Source: Nilaparvata lugens
Taxonomy: Eukaryota > Arthropoda > Insecta > Hemiptera > Delphacidae
Assembly (NCBI RefSeq): GCF_014356525.2
Contig: NC_052506.1
Coordinates: 14,258,783 to 14,322,782, forward strand
DNA length: 64,000 nucleotides
Direction: 5' to 3'
Part shown: piece by piece, positions 46,251 to 58,651 of the stretch
How positions within the stretch are numbered: the stretch's first letter is position 1
Layout of the letters: each line of letters opens with the position of its first letter
Notes under the pieces: model-generated
Seen by the model: only the letters and a program-made list of their open reading frames with translations
The model's database searches: none
Told to the model about the DNA's origin: nothing
Position numbers and translations under genes: made by a program

Positions 46251-47276
46251 GGACCGAGCTTCGCTCTTGAGTGTAATTTGTAACGAAAGATTGAATTTAT
46301 AGTTTATATAATTTATTTATTCATTTTCTCAGTCGTAAAATTCTTTTTCAGTTATATGAGGAGGCACAACAGGCTTATGTTCAGAACTGTCCTTTTTCAA
46401 ATTATACATCATCAATTACAAATAGATATACAATGAATGATAGATGTACTATGAATTCGATTCAGAATGATATTCTATGTTTGCTACAATATTTGTTAAT
46501 ACACTATGTACTATTCTACACAGCATCTAGTTACTATTTTGGACTTTCTGAAGTAAACATGTTTTCAAAAAAAGGGAAAATAAACGAAAATAATTTTTTC
46601 TTGCTTAATCTTTCTTCTCGTGAGATCAGCTGAATGATCCCACAAATGCATTCCTTCAACCACTTCTATTATGCATTACAGTATCGACAGACGACAAAAT
46701 TTCCAGTTGTTCTTCCAAGGACGTATTAATCCTCTTTATGTCCTTCAGCGAGTTATCCCAGGGTTGAGACGTAGTGCAATCGAATTTTCATATCATAAAC
46801 CTACTTTGTTCCAAATTTCGTGAGAATCTTTAGAGCCGTTTTCGGGTTCCGGTCACATACAGATATCCTATTATATTAAGCGAGCAATTTATGTATTTTT
46901 ATATCTGGCTATTTATATATATTTATATCTGGTCATTTATGTTCAATTGATCTCGAAAACGGCTCAGGATTTTCACGAAATTTGGAGCATAGTAGGTTTA
47001 TGATTTAAGAATTTGATTGCACTAGGTCTCATCCTTGGAAAAACTCGCTGATCGACATTAGAATGATAATTCATCCTTGACTGAAACAGCTGAGACTTTT
47101 GTCGTCTGTGGATAGTAAAAAAAGAGCGAGTGATTCTGTGAAAATCAAAATATCGCATCCCCGAAATTCATAAGCTGACGTATAGCCAGCTGTAAAATAT
47201 AAACACGATCATTTTAGAAAATTGTGTTCTGTTTCTCAATAAATAAAAATAATGAGCGAAGCTTGGTGCCCCGATA
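46241..47276. mobile_element. Non-autonomous element with inverted ends (GGGGxACCGAGCTTCGCTC)
   Basis: Left atatcgggggaccgagcttc and right gaagcttggtgccccgatat are inverted partners about 1 kb apart, and the second also occurs at 54946-54975. Nested inside and beyond are mirrored tcctattatattaagcgagc / gctcgtttaatatgatagga words. No ORF of note; probably a MITE-like or foldback family. Confidence 0.55.
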
Positions 47277-50200
47277 TTATAAAATAAACATAAAAACAGA
47301 ATTTGCTCGTTTAATATGATAGGATTAATTGATAACAATTATGATGATATAAAGAAAATTCCAATATTTCAAAATTCTTACATTCTCAAAATGAGCCAGC
47401 CTGTTTTTTAATCCTTCTCCATTATGCATTTTATCTAACCTAAGGTTCATCGTATTGTATAAATTTTAATATTCAGTTGTAAATTTAAAATCTACTTTGT
47501 GAATATATTTAAGGACTGAAATATTTTGTGAAGTGAAGAACTACAACCTATTTCGGACTATATGTAACCTTATCAATATTTGGGGGAGGAATAGCACAAG
47601 GTTTTAGAAAGTATACATAACATTTCATTCCTCTGATATGGAAAAAGTCCGTGTTTATGGGGGGGGGTCAATACAACAATAATACTTCAAAAAAGATTGA
47701 AATTGTTGTGATTACTTCATCTTCACTGATTAAGATTGATTCCTAAAATCATTTCGGATTGACAGTGAAACTTCTTACCTCACTCAAATAATTCGGAGCC
47801 TACATCGGGTAGGATCAAAAAGCTGAGGGTAACTGATAGTTAAACACGAATATCTCAGACAGCAGTAGAATCTTGTAGCAATATATTATATTCCAGTATA
47901 AAACTGTATTATTTTCATCAATATCAATTAACAAAATGTTAAAGTGCTTTGTAAATGCAGATCCTTCTCCTGTTTATTATAATCAAGGGCTCCATTTGGA
48001 ATTACAAAATAACGCCAGTTGTTTTAGCTCCTTTTTCAGTTCGTCTCACTCACACATACCACCTAATCTACTCAATTTTCAGTTTCTTATTACTTGAAGA
48101 AGACAGGAGATTAGGAAAACCCAGTAAGCTCCCCATTCCCATTTATACTTTATATCAGGACTTCTTGTTATCCTTGAGAATTTTCACAACCGCTATTCCT
48201 CTTCTCATTTGGCTGAATCTCCTCTCTCACTTTTTGCCCCTCAACAATATTTTCGCCCCTAGAGATGGGTGGTGCGACTAGAATATTAGCTCATTTCGGC
48301 TCTCCCCACCTTGTTTGGTTCAACCCTTATTCGCCAAAATTCCATTTCCTCCTCGTTCTATCTCGTTTCGTTTCTATTCGCTTCCACGAAATTCCGCCGA
48401 GCACCGCCTCGTTCAATGTAATATCCGCGGGTATTCATATCCACTGCCACCGACGCTAATATCCTAAGGGCTTCTCGCGCACCCTTCTCTGCGAACCTTC
48501 ATTAATGACAGAATGCATCTTGCTGAACTGCATGCAGTACAAGACCACCAGCAACCGTCCGGATCCGTTTACGAACATAAAGGCACATTCGAATCAATTA
48601 TGAAACAATTTATACCTGATACATGTGAGTTAATCATGAATATGGTATAAAAAAAGAATGAAATTGAAATTATATTGAAAAGGACTCATGTAAAAAACCT
48701 ATTAATACGATTTTTTACTAGTGCTCCATTTATTTAAGTGAAATTCACGAATACTTACTTACTCTTTAGTTATTAAAATTGAGTGACTGTCTTGTGCAAA
48801 TGTTCATAATATGATTATGTATAATAGTATACAACTCCATACACAGCTTTTGAGCATTTACCCTTTTTATTTGAAACATTTTAAAACTTAAAAAATATCA
48901 ACTGTTTTAAAACAGTTGAAATGTTTTAAATAAAAATTTTACTTCATGTTTTTATAATGTTTTCATTAAATCAATTGGTGTGTATGTCATTCATTAATTT
49001 TTCATACAATACCGAACTAGTATTTCGATCCCCCAAAATAGTAACACTTTAACATAGGCATATCGTGTAATGCAAAATGCAAACCCCCACACAGATTTAT
49101 TTTGTTACAGTACTCGAATTTTTGTCCCACAGCTGCTTGCAAACTTCCCATTTTAGAGTTTTATTTTACAGCGACTCAATCGATAGCTACAACAATCAGG
49201 GAATCGTGGAGAGAAATAAATTGTATAAGGTCAAGACAACAATGTCAACGATGATTTCGCCAGAAGAGGGACAACAATCACAAAGAAGCGGACGTCGAAT
49301 CGCTTTGATGAGCGCAGCTTGGCGGAAATTGCAAGCGCCCAAAGTTGAAACCTCTGATTCGGTGCCATCAAGGGGTGCTCCTCGCTTTCGCCGACTCCGA
49401 CTCCACACACTCTCGAGCAGGATCAAAGACTTGTCGATAGGGCAGACGGCAAGTCATATTTAGACAAGGAAGGAATGACGGCCTCGTCTAATGTCCGCCA
49501 TTAACCCCGTCCGGGCGGCATCAATTGTCAATTCAGCCCTCCTAATGCCGCCGCCGTCTGCTCTGACAACCGTCATTTGTCTAGATTTACTGGAATAACA
49601 TCGATTCCTACTCCACATCCACCCTTTCGGCCAATCTCTTTCCCCAATTGCATAACTGCAGCCAGCCAGCCACCATCCTATAAATCTCGGCAGATCAGCT
49701 TTTCATTAACTAACAGTAATTTAACTTGAAAGCCAGGTTACTAATTAAAGCCAACTGATACGGAAAGCAAAATAAACTAGTCGACTGATTCGAGTACTTG
49801 ATGTCAGTGGATACTTGAAATCAAGTTGAATGGAATTATCATTGATGTGGAGGGGTGAATATTACTGTTATTTCATTGAGTGAACTGTTATTTCATTGGG
49901 TGAACTGTTATTTCATTGAAGGACGTGATAATGCGGTTGATGAGTAGGATTATAATGACCGAACAATTTATCCAATTCAGTTGAATATTAATTATTCATT
50001 GCTGATTCCACAGAGGGTATCTTAGTGATTCTCCATTACAAGATACGCCAATGTTGAAGTGTTCCTTTTAAAATATTTCAGTTTAATAGGATTTTCTGTT
50101 TCATTCAGAAAAAGTAAACATTGATGTGCTGATTTTCAATTGAAGATGATTCATGGAGACCATGTACGAATGAGTAAATTATACAGGATAAGATATTTTA

Positions 50201-50589
50201 TACATTAATACGTATAATATAAGTCTCAACTATGAATGATTGGAATAGGAACAACAGGCTTAAAGCCCAAAACTGTTCCTTTCCCAAATTTAGATAGAAA
50301 TTGTTCAAAAATGGAAATTTAGATATTTTCGTTCAATGATAAAATAATGTGATTGAATGATGATGCTTAATGACCATCTGCAGTACAGCCTGCCTAATAG
50401 ACAACATATTCTAGCTTGTACTACAAAATGTTAGAATTGAGCTTCTCATTGTGGGTAAGTTTTTTTTTAAAAAGCCACAAGTCACTAAACATGACAGGAT
50501 AAACTCAGCTCTTTATTGAAATAACTATTTATCAAATAAAAAGATTCAGAATGGGGATTCCAACTTTGCAGAACATTTGATAACAATTA
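47277..50589. other. Non-coding region, no recognised gene
   Basis: The 48.0-49.7 kb part is more GC-rich. One frame (49077-49463) starts after a pyrimidine-rich stretch and encodes a basic peptide, but it has no recognised homology and was not called. The rest is AT-rich, with repeats such as ctgttatttcattgggtgaa (49860-49920). Confidence 0.35.
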
Positions 50590-51520
50590 ATCACAATTGA
50601 ATGAAAAATACTAAGAAATTGTCAAAAACCACAGATTTATTGATACTTAAAAAGACCGGTTTCGGTTATTACACCATTGTCAATCTCTGATAAACTCTGA
50701 TAAACTCAGAGTTTATTTACTCAGTCTAGTTTCTAACTAGACTCTGAGTTTATCAGAGTTTATTTACTCAGAGTCTAGTTTCTAAGTAGACTCTGAGTTT
50801 ATCAGAGATTGACAATGGTTTAATAACCGAAACCGGTCTTTTTAAGTATCAATAAATCTGTGGTTTTTGACAATTTCTTAGTCTTTTTCATTCAATATGA
50901 ATGATTACCATAATATAAACTTCTCAACTACACAAAAAGTGAAAATATTCACAAGTTCAAAGTTGAGGAGAATGTTGAGTTTCTGCATGCTAATAACAAA
51001 GGCAGATCTTCGAATGTTGTAGAGGTTTTAAAATAACAAGAGTAATTAGGGACGATTCCCAGTATAGTTTAAATGACCAGATTCATATTTCAACCAATAC
51101 AACACTACGAATTTAGTTTTATCATAACCTTGTTAGCATACATTATTCGATAGATTTCTATTTACATATTTGTTTTTTAACTTTTACTTGTTTTCTTGGA
51201 TTCCATTTGGTTATTCAAGTAAATTTTGTTATCATTGCGAGTCTGTTACTCAAACCGCCATTTTGTGACGTTTCTATTATAGGCACCGTTGAGTGGGAGG
51301 AGAGTGTCTAGCTGGGCCAATGGCAGGCGTTCAAGCCCTTGACCAATAACAGTACTCGCCCACTAGTATAAATTCTGCTGCTCTTGTATTTAGTTTTAGT
51401 TTATCAAAGATTGTCAATGGTGTAACAACCGAAACCGGTCTTCTTACTTTTAATAAAATCTGTGGATTTTGACAATTCCTTATAGTCTTTTCATGAAAAA
51501 TTACCACAATATCAACTTCT
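50590..51520 (+). mobile_element. Truncated Penelope-like element with palindromic pLTRs
   Basis: Reads + strand, opposite to the copy at 35.5-37.3 kb. Residual coding at about 50955-51040 matches the last 40 residues of the RT/endonuclease protein (EFLHANNKGRSS and on), then a pLTR (51200-51520). To its left the pLTR occurs twice head to head (50597-50700 and 50785-50900), making a palindrome of about 300 bp around repeats of gactctgagtttatcagagt. Confidence 0.75.
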
Positions 51521-53987
51521 CAACTACACAATAACTAATTTTCTATAAATATTGGAGGATTATTTTTTAGTGTATTTGAAAACCCGATATTTCAAACTAG
51601 ATGAAACTTGAACATAACTACCACATGAGTAGTGACGTTTAGGCCACTTTGTACAGTATATCGATGAGTTCAATAATGACTATCTCTCGTGAATCTCATA
51701 CAAATTCTTCTACTTTCCTCCTTCTCTGTCATTTCCGTGAGATTGTAAAGTGTGAATATGTTGAAACTATGGAGAGACTCTCAAAGAGAAACTTCATAAT
51801 CAAGATATTCAACAAAATGCTGAATAGCATCACCATCAAAAACCTTGCTAGTAGAACTTTGGTACAAATAGAACAGTGTTTGATAGCTATATCCATCTAA
51901 TTGGAGAACAATGAGGAAACGCGGTGGGGTGGAATCAACTAGTCAAGATCGGCAATTTTCTTCCTAGATGCTTTGAGGGAAGTTGCAGTGATCAATCGTG
52001 CTTATAACTAATCTTGGCAAGTGTAAATAGAAAATTGCTCGCAAAGTTGTCGATACTTAGTCCAAGTTCATCGACGGAAACAACTTTGTAGCTTGTTTGA
52101 GTTGAATAAGCGTTCTTGTTTCTTCCAGCCGTTCTTATTTACGGATATTACTTACTAAAGGGATGTACTTAACTTGGAATTAGAGGAGAAAGTTGTCTCA
52201 TAAGAGAGATCCCACTTCAAACATCGAACACTCGATATCAAACTTCATCTCGCTGATCGAGGTTCTCTTTTTGCCTGCCGAATTATAATGTGCAGCCTCG
52301 TTCTCTGCCACATTTCTTGTTCACTTTACGATCCCTACTTTGAGTGTCAAGGATAATCATTGTAGTTATCATTCTATCCAATTCTCTACAAATTGCTATT
52401 AAAGTACATTCTTATCCAATACAAACTAGCTATTAAAACTACTAGTAGTTCTGTGAACAGTAGACCTCACGCAGTATTCTCATCCACAAGTACCTGATTG
52501 AAACTATAGACCTTATGGAAATACAGCAATAGACTGGCTTCTTCACACATCTGTGTAATCACTTGTCAGCTGATTTATGATGAATAACTCTATCGTCTGA
52601 TTTTTACTCTAATATTGGCGTATGAAGGAGGCTCCTTTTTCCTTTTATATTATCCTTGAAATGCAAAATTTCTAAAAACCTTGTATATACGTCGACGCGC
52701 AATTAAAAAAGGAACATACCTGTCAAATTTCTTGAAAATCTATTACCGCGTTTCGCCGTAAATGCGCAACATGAAAACATTTAAACATTCAAACATTTAA
52801 ACATCAAGAGAAATGCCAAACCGTCGACTTGAATCTTAGACCTCACTTCGCTCGGTCAATTATGATTATGATAATCTCAGTGACCTTGTGGTGTTGGTGA
52901 TCTTGTCATGTTGGTAACCTTTGTCACCATTGTCAGTTTATTTTGGGGTGGGGGATTTTCTGAGATTTCGGTGAAACTAAAATAATACTCCTTTCTATTC
53001 CTATTTCGATGCTTCCTGAATAAGAAAGTTTCTATTACAATGCGATCAATGTAAAGTGAACTTCTTATTTAAATATATTAGAGAACCACAGTATCCTGTA
53101 CTTTTCCAATAATCTGTTAATCGATAATGTACGATCGGCTAAGATAAGGTGATCTCAGTACAATTTAGAAATATTCCTGTTCTTAATTTAATTTAGAAGT
53201 ATTTTCCTTCATTTAAAAATGATTTTTATGTGTTTTGAATTGTAAATTGAGTGTGTAATTGAAGAATGTTAAGTGGTACATAACCTAGTTACATTTTTGG
53301 ACTGTTGTATAAATTAATATTAGAATTGGAACCGTTTTGGGAGTATTTATGCCTGTGGTACTTTTCTGTAAGTTGTGTAATTCTGAATGATTGAATAAAT
53401 TTGTTATCGCTGTATTATTCATGTGATATAATCATTTTATAAAAGGATAATCCAATATATGTGCTCAATAATCCAGTCATCTTCGAAATCTATAACGAGA
53501 CTTTTCCGCCTGAGAAAATGTCTTCTATATTCAGTTATCTATGTATTCGATACTCCTATTTCAGATCATAAGCTTATTTGTGATATTGTCAGAATCGTTC
53601 CATTCCTGCTATCCTATTATGTTAGGCGAGTGATTTCTGTATATCTGTTTATATTTTTATATCTGGTTATATGGTTATTTATGTTCAACGAATCTCGAAA
53701 ACGGCTCTAACGATTTCCACGAAATTTGGAATATATTGGGTTTATGATATCAAAATTCGATTACACTAGGTCTCATCCGTGGGAAAACTCGCTGAAGGAC
53801 ATGAAAAGGATAATTATTCATCCTTGGAAGAACAGATGATGATTTCGTCGTCTGTCGATAACAGAAGATGCGTGTGCCTGTGTGGGAGATCAGCTGTGTA
53901 ATCAATTAGCTTACTGTATCTCGCGAGAAATCTAGAAATTTTAATTGACTCGATCAAAATACAGTAGTCTGATTTGTTGACATGATA
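51521..53987. other. Non-coding region, no recognised gene
   Basis: AT-rich. Parts near 53250-53400 (gtgtaattgaagaatgttaa ... ggaaccgttttgggagtatt) resemble 44020-44110, and parts near 53615-53830 resemble 46865-47050. These are diverged repeat copies. No coding signal beyond short frames. Confidence 0.4.
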
Positions 53988-54652
53988 TCTATATATATAA
54001 AAGCGAAATGGCACTCACTCACTGACTGACTGACTGACTCACTCACTCACTCGCAGAACTAAAAATCTACCGGACCAAAAACGTTCAAATTTGGTAGGTA
54101 TGTTCAGTTGGCCCTTTAGAGGCGCACTAAGAAATCTTTTGGCGATATTTTAATTCTAAGGGTGGTTTTTAAGGGTTTAAAGTTCGTCTTTTAGCATGTA
54201 TATTCTTCTTCTCCGAATCGCTTAATTATAATTGAAATTTCTATATCATATGTTACTATAGAACTATAATCTAGATAGAGTACCTCTTCGAACCAGTTGT
54301 TAACTGGCAACTAAATTAATAATTTTGTCAGGTTGGCATTATTAAGTTGAGTTGACTTTGTTAGGTTAGCACCAAGTTGAAGATTTAAATGCATTTATCG
54401 CGGAGAAATTGATTGGGCACTGCTACTTCAATCCTGGGTATATTATATTACTAGCCATCAGGCTCGCTTCGCTCGCCATATCCGTTTAGCCAGACGTTTA
54501 GTCTGGACCCCCGATTGGATCGTCCTAACTTAAGATAAAATGCTCAAATGAAAAATGCAGGCAGCGAAGCGAGCATGCTGATCTCATTCTTGGACGATCC
54601 AGTCGGGGGTCCAGGGGGCGGATATGGCGAGCGAAGCGAGCCTAACGGCTAG
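53988..54652 (+). mobile_element. Helitron-like element with foldback 3' end
   Basis: Starts TCTATATATATAAAAGCGAA after an A and ends CTAG before a T, the insertion pattern of Helitrons (A|TC...CTAG|T). The 3' part (54451-54652) is an inverted repeat: ctagccatcaggctcgcttc pairs with gaagcgagcctaacggctag, and inner tggacccccgattggatcgt pairs with acgatccagtcgggggtcca. No Rep/helicase is present. A reversed, truncated copy is at 55841. Confidence 0.6.
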
Positions 54653-55840
54653 TGTTATTATCATAACATTCAAAGTTGATCATTATTTTACAGTTTTAAG
54701 TGATTAGCGAGTGTTATTTTGTTATTCAATTTGATATGTAAACAATCTAAATTTGAACTCTTATGTTTTCAAATATTTGGACTGAAAATTTCACCTGAAT
54801 TCAAGTGTATGGAACATAACCTACTTTTTGGAATATTTATAGTGTATGAATCAAAATTCGTGGATGAAACAGTTTAGAGCTGTGCCTGTTAGTCCTTCCC
54901 CAATCATGTTAAGGAATTATTGAGTTTTGTTTATTAATAAATAAATAACGAGCGAAGCTCGGTGCCCCGATATTGAATACAATAAAGCAATTACAAGGTG
55001 TCTTTACTTCTCCGGACTTATTAAAATGTTCATGTTAATCGTGTTGTTCATGTATTTGAGATACTTTTTCAAAACCATCATAGCAAAGATCTATAATAAT
55101 AGAAATCTATTTTTGTTATGGACATGTATAGCCCCCAAATTAGACATACACATTATGTGACATATGATATACAGTAACACATTGTGGAACTAGGAGCTAG
55201 TAGTTTTCAATCGTAGTAATCTCCACACATCAGTAATAATGCAGAAGCATCTACGCTACAAGAGCGACAAGTAAACAAGTTGCTCTGGCTTTGACATGGC
55301 GATGGACGAGGGTTGAATATCAAGGGCCACTAGAATTAATAAGAAACCGACATGGACGGAATACTGATACAAGCAACAGAAGTGTTCCCCTCTAAGGCAT
55401 TGATTGGCAATATATGGGGGAGTCTGCTACCGACTTCCAATCTTTGGTCTCATTATCACAGACCTAGAGATATTCAGCATATCATCGCTGGTTTTAGAAA
55501 ACCTCATATGTGTTAAATTTTTTTTTTCAGGAGAGCAAAAAACAACTTAAAATTGCTGGTATTTCATTGAAATATTATCAAAACATATTTTTATCTGCAT
55601 AATATAACCTATAATATTCCATATTATTATCCTATGGATATTCAGTCCATTGCAATGGTTTTTTATAGTATATTTCGCACCTAGAGCAGAAAATGAGATT
55701 TTTCCGGCTCGAAATCGGTTTTCAAGTCCCAGGCCGTAGGCCGAGGACTAGAAAAGATTGAGAGCCGGAAAAAACATTTTTGCCCGTGGTGCGAACGCTA
55801 TTTTTCGCCACACACAAAAATAAACAATATATATATTGAA

Positions 55841-56262
55841 CTAGCCGTCAGGCTCGCTTCGCTCGCCATATCCGTCTAGCCAGGGTCTGGACCCCCGACT
55901 GGATCGTCCAAGAATGAGATCAGCAGGTCGCTTCGCTCGCCTGCATTTTTCATTTGAGCATTTTTATCATATGTTAGGACGATCCAGTCGGGGGTCCAGA
56001 CTAACGTCGGGCTAACGGATATGGCGAGCGAAGCGAGCCTGACGGCTAGTAATATAATATTCCAGGAAAAGCTCTGATTGAAGTAGCAGTGCCCAATCAA
56101 TTTTTCCGCGATAAATGCATTTCAATCTTCAACTTGGTGCCAACCTAACAAAGTCAACTCACTTAATGCCAACCTGACAAAATTATTAATTTAGTTGCCA
56201 GTTAAAACTGTTTCTGAAGGGTACTCTATTCAGATTATAGTTCTATAGTACATATGATATGG
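55841..56262 (-). mobile_element. Helitron-like element, reversed and truncated copy
   Basis: The foldback (55841-56049) and about 210 bp of body match the element at 53988 in reverse orientation. The copy stops near 56262, where the GC-rich minisatellite region begins. Confidence 0.6.
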
Positions 56263-56289
56263 GTAGTGGAGTTTTGAGAGAGCTGCCTA

Positions 56290-56720
56290 ACCAATAGAAA
56301 TCGAGGGGTGTGGCCTCCCCCCTCCACCCCCCCAGCCCCAGTCGGCCATTTTGGCCCCGCCCCCAGCCAATAGGAATCAAGGGGCGTGGCCACGCCCCCT
56401 CCACCCCCCCTGCCCTAGTCAGCCATTCCCCCTCCACCCCCCCTGCCCTAGTCAGCCATTCCCCCTCCACCCCCCCTGCCCTAGTCAGCCATTTTGGTAC
56501 TGCCCCCTCCACCCCCCCAGCCCCAGTCGGCCATTTTGTCCCCGCCCCCAGCCAATAGGAAGCAAGGGGCGTGTTCAAAATGGCGTCGTGCCCCCACCAC
56601 CCCAACCAATAGGAAGAGGCCATTGTAGCAGGTGTCCATCTCCCCTACCCAGCATGGGTGTGTTCAAAATGGCGTCGTGCCCCCACCACCCCAACCAATA
56701 GGAAGCAGGTGTCCCCAACG
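56290..56720. repeat. GC-rich minisatellite with CCAAT and GC-box words
   Basis: A GC-rich island in an AT-rich genome. A unit of about 33 bp (ccattccccctccacccccc + ctgccctagtcag) is repeated three times at about 56394-56495. The longer unit with aaaatggcgtcgtgccccca and ccaataggaag occurs at 56571 and 56659. Words like ccaatagga and ggggcgtgg recur. Predicted peptides here are only translations of the repeat. Confidence 0.8.
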
Positions 56721-56889
56721 GTTCCCCAGCGGCGGCGGCCATCTTTGTTGTAGCAGGTGTTAACTGACATCTGCTGCCCCAGTTAACACCTGCTTAATTT
56801 GCATATTAAAAATATCCCCACATTTAAAATCTTTAAAATCACAGATATCTAAACTCTCAAACCACACTACTAGCGTTTGGTACAAATTA

Positions 56890-58020
56890 AACTATGTTCC
56901 TTGTTTTCCTCCACCACAGGAAGAATGAAAAAAATTACATTTCATATTTGTTCACGTATGAGATGTCATTTTCCCCACACTATGCTGTAAAAGGAATGGT
57001 GGCGCTTTTTTTAATGTGCTATCCCCATATTGAGAAAACTCTAATTGAATGTCACTCAGTTATTCAATACAAAGTATTAATCAACATTAGGCCTATTGCA
57101 CAACAATATGTTCCTTTTTTCCTCCACCACAGGAAGAATGAAAAAAATTACATTTCATATTTGTTCGTATGAGATGTCATTTTCCCCACACTATGCTGTA
57201 AAAGGAATGGTGGCGCTTTTTTTAATGTGCTTTCCCCATATTGAGAAAACTCTAATTGAATGTTGCTATAATAGGATGTAGAATAGATCGGGCTATTCTA
57301 CATACTACTATAGTTATTCATTACAAAGTGTTAATCAACATTAGGCCTATTGCACAACAATATGTTCCTTTTTTCCACCACCACAGGAAGAATGAAAAAA
57401 ATTACATTTCATGAGAATTGTTATTTTTCCCACACTATGCTGTAAAAGGAATGGTGGCGCTTTTTTTAATGTGCTATCCCCATATTGAGAAAACTCTAAT
57501 TGAATGTCACTCAGTTATTCAATACAAAGTATTAATCAACATTAGGCCTATTGCACAACAATATGTTCCTTTTTTCCTCCACCACAGGAAGAATGAAAAA
57601 AATTACATTTCATATTTGTTCACCACGTATGAGATGTCATTTTCCCCACACTATGCTGTAAAAGGAATGGTGGCGCTTTTTTTAATGTGCTTTCCCCATA
57701 TTGAGAAAACTCTAATTGAATGTTGCTATAATAGGTTGTAGAATAGATCGGGCTATTCTACATACTACTATAGTTATTCATTACAAAGTGTTAATCAACA
57801 TTAGGCCTATTGCACAACAATATGTTCCTTTTTTCCACCACCACAGGAAGAATGAAAAAAATTACATTTCATGAGAATTGTTATTTTTCCCACACTATGC
57901 TGTAAAAGGAATGGTGGCGCTTTTTTTAATGTGCTTTCCCCATATTGAGAAAACTCTAATTGAATGTCACTCAGTTATTCAATACAAAGTATTAATCAAC
58001 ATTAGGCCTATTGCACAATC
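56890..58020. repeat. Alternating A-B-A-B-A tandem array beside element 2
   Basis: Five units, marked by ctccaccacaggaagaatga and its ccaccacc variant, start near 56897, 57108, 57364, 57566 and 57825. The spacings alternate: 211, 256, 202 and 259 bp. The longer form has an extra gttgctataataggatgtag...atactactatag stretch. So the true repeat is an AB dimer of about 463 bp. It ends just before a poly-T run and the last gene of element 2. Confidence 0.85.
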
Positions 58021-58061
58021 AATGATGGGAATGGGTTTTTTTTTTTTTTTTTTTTATTTTT

Positions 58062-58421
58062 TTATATATTCCTTTCTTCTTCTAGAAGAACAAGAGGCGA
58101 TTTACCTTCTCGTTGTACACACTTCAGATAGAGTTTTTGTTTGTTGAAATCCTCAAGTGTTTGAAGATTCAATACACTCAGAAATTTCTCAGGTAAGTAA
58201 ACTTCGCAATAATAGTCACCATTGCTGTCATGATCGTATAACCTCATTATGATTCGCTGACCCTGTTGTGTTCTCACTAATCTAGCGTGTACAACACGGT
58301 ACCACGAATCATGGTCAAGATCTTTGAGTGAGACCGTTGGATATTCAGTTTTCGAAATATAATTGAATGACTTCATACTAAAAAGTCTATCATTTCCAGT
58401 GTTGCTTCTATGGTGTTCCAT
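58062..58421 (-). CDS. OB-fold-like small protein, element 2 (119 aa)
   Basis: The 119 residues from an ATG include SWYRVVHARLVRTQQGQRII and YYCEVYLPEKFLSVL. The pattern of alternating strands ending in (V/Y)LP.(K/R)(F/Y) resembles small proteins in insect Maverick-type elements that look like OB-fold single-strand DNA binders. This is recalled similarity, not proof. It is the last gene of the module, and its stop lies in AT-rich DNA next to a poly-T run. No homologue was seen at this place in element 1. Confidence 0.5.
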   Translation of the reverse strand: MEHHRSNTGNDRLFSMKSFNYISKTEYPTVSLKDLDHDSWYRVVHARLVRTQQGQRIIMRLYDHDSNGDYYCEVYLPEKFLSVLNLQTLEDFNKQKLYLKCVQREGKSPLVLLEEERNI

Positions 58422-58651
58422 AATAATAATAATAATAAAAAGCTTACCGCGATCGTGTGCAAGAATAACAAAGCAGCTATATGCTCGCGTTGGTTGTCGG
58501 TTAAAGACTGAGCAAACCTGTTAAGCCATCAGCCCCCCACAACCGTTTCCTGTCGACTCCTTCCACATTCCTTCTGTTGACTCGTTCTCCCCTCCGCCTC
58601 CTCACACCTTTCCTTCTGTTGACTTCCCGCCATTCACCTTCTTCTTCTTCT

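Noticed and set aside
49077..49463. 128-codon frame with a basic peptide after a pyrimidine-rich stretch
   Set aside because: No recognised homology, no clear paired splice sites, and an overlapping open frame on the other strand; more likely GC-richer non-coding DNA.
56243..56701. Long Pro/Gly/Trp-rich frames on both strands
   Set aside because: They are translations of the GC-rich minisatellite; repeat periods that keep frame make them look open.
56894..58147. Series of related frames (KNEKNYISYLF-type peptides)
   Set aside because: They repeat with the tandem array, lack homology and end arbitrarily; treated as satellite DNA, not genes.
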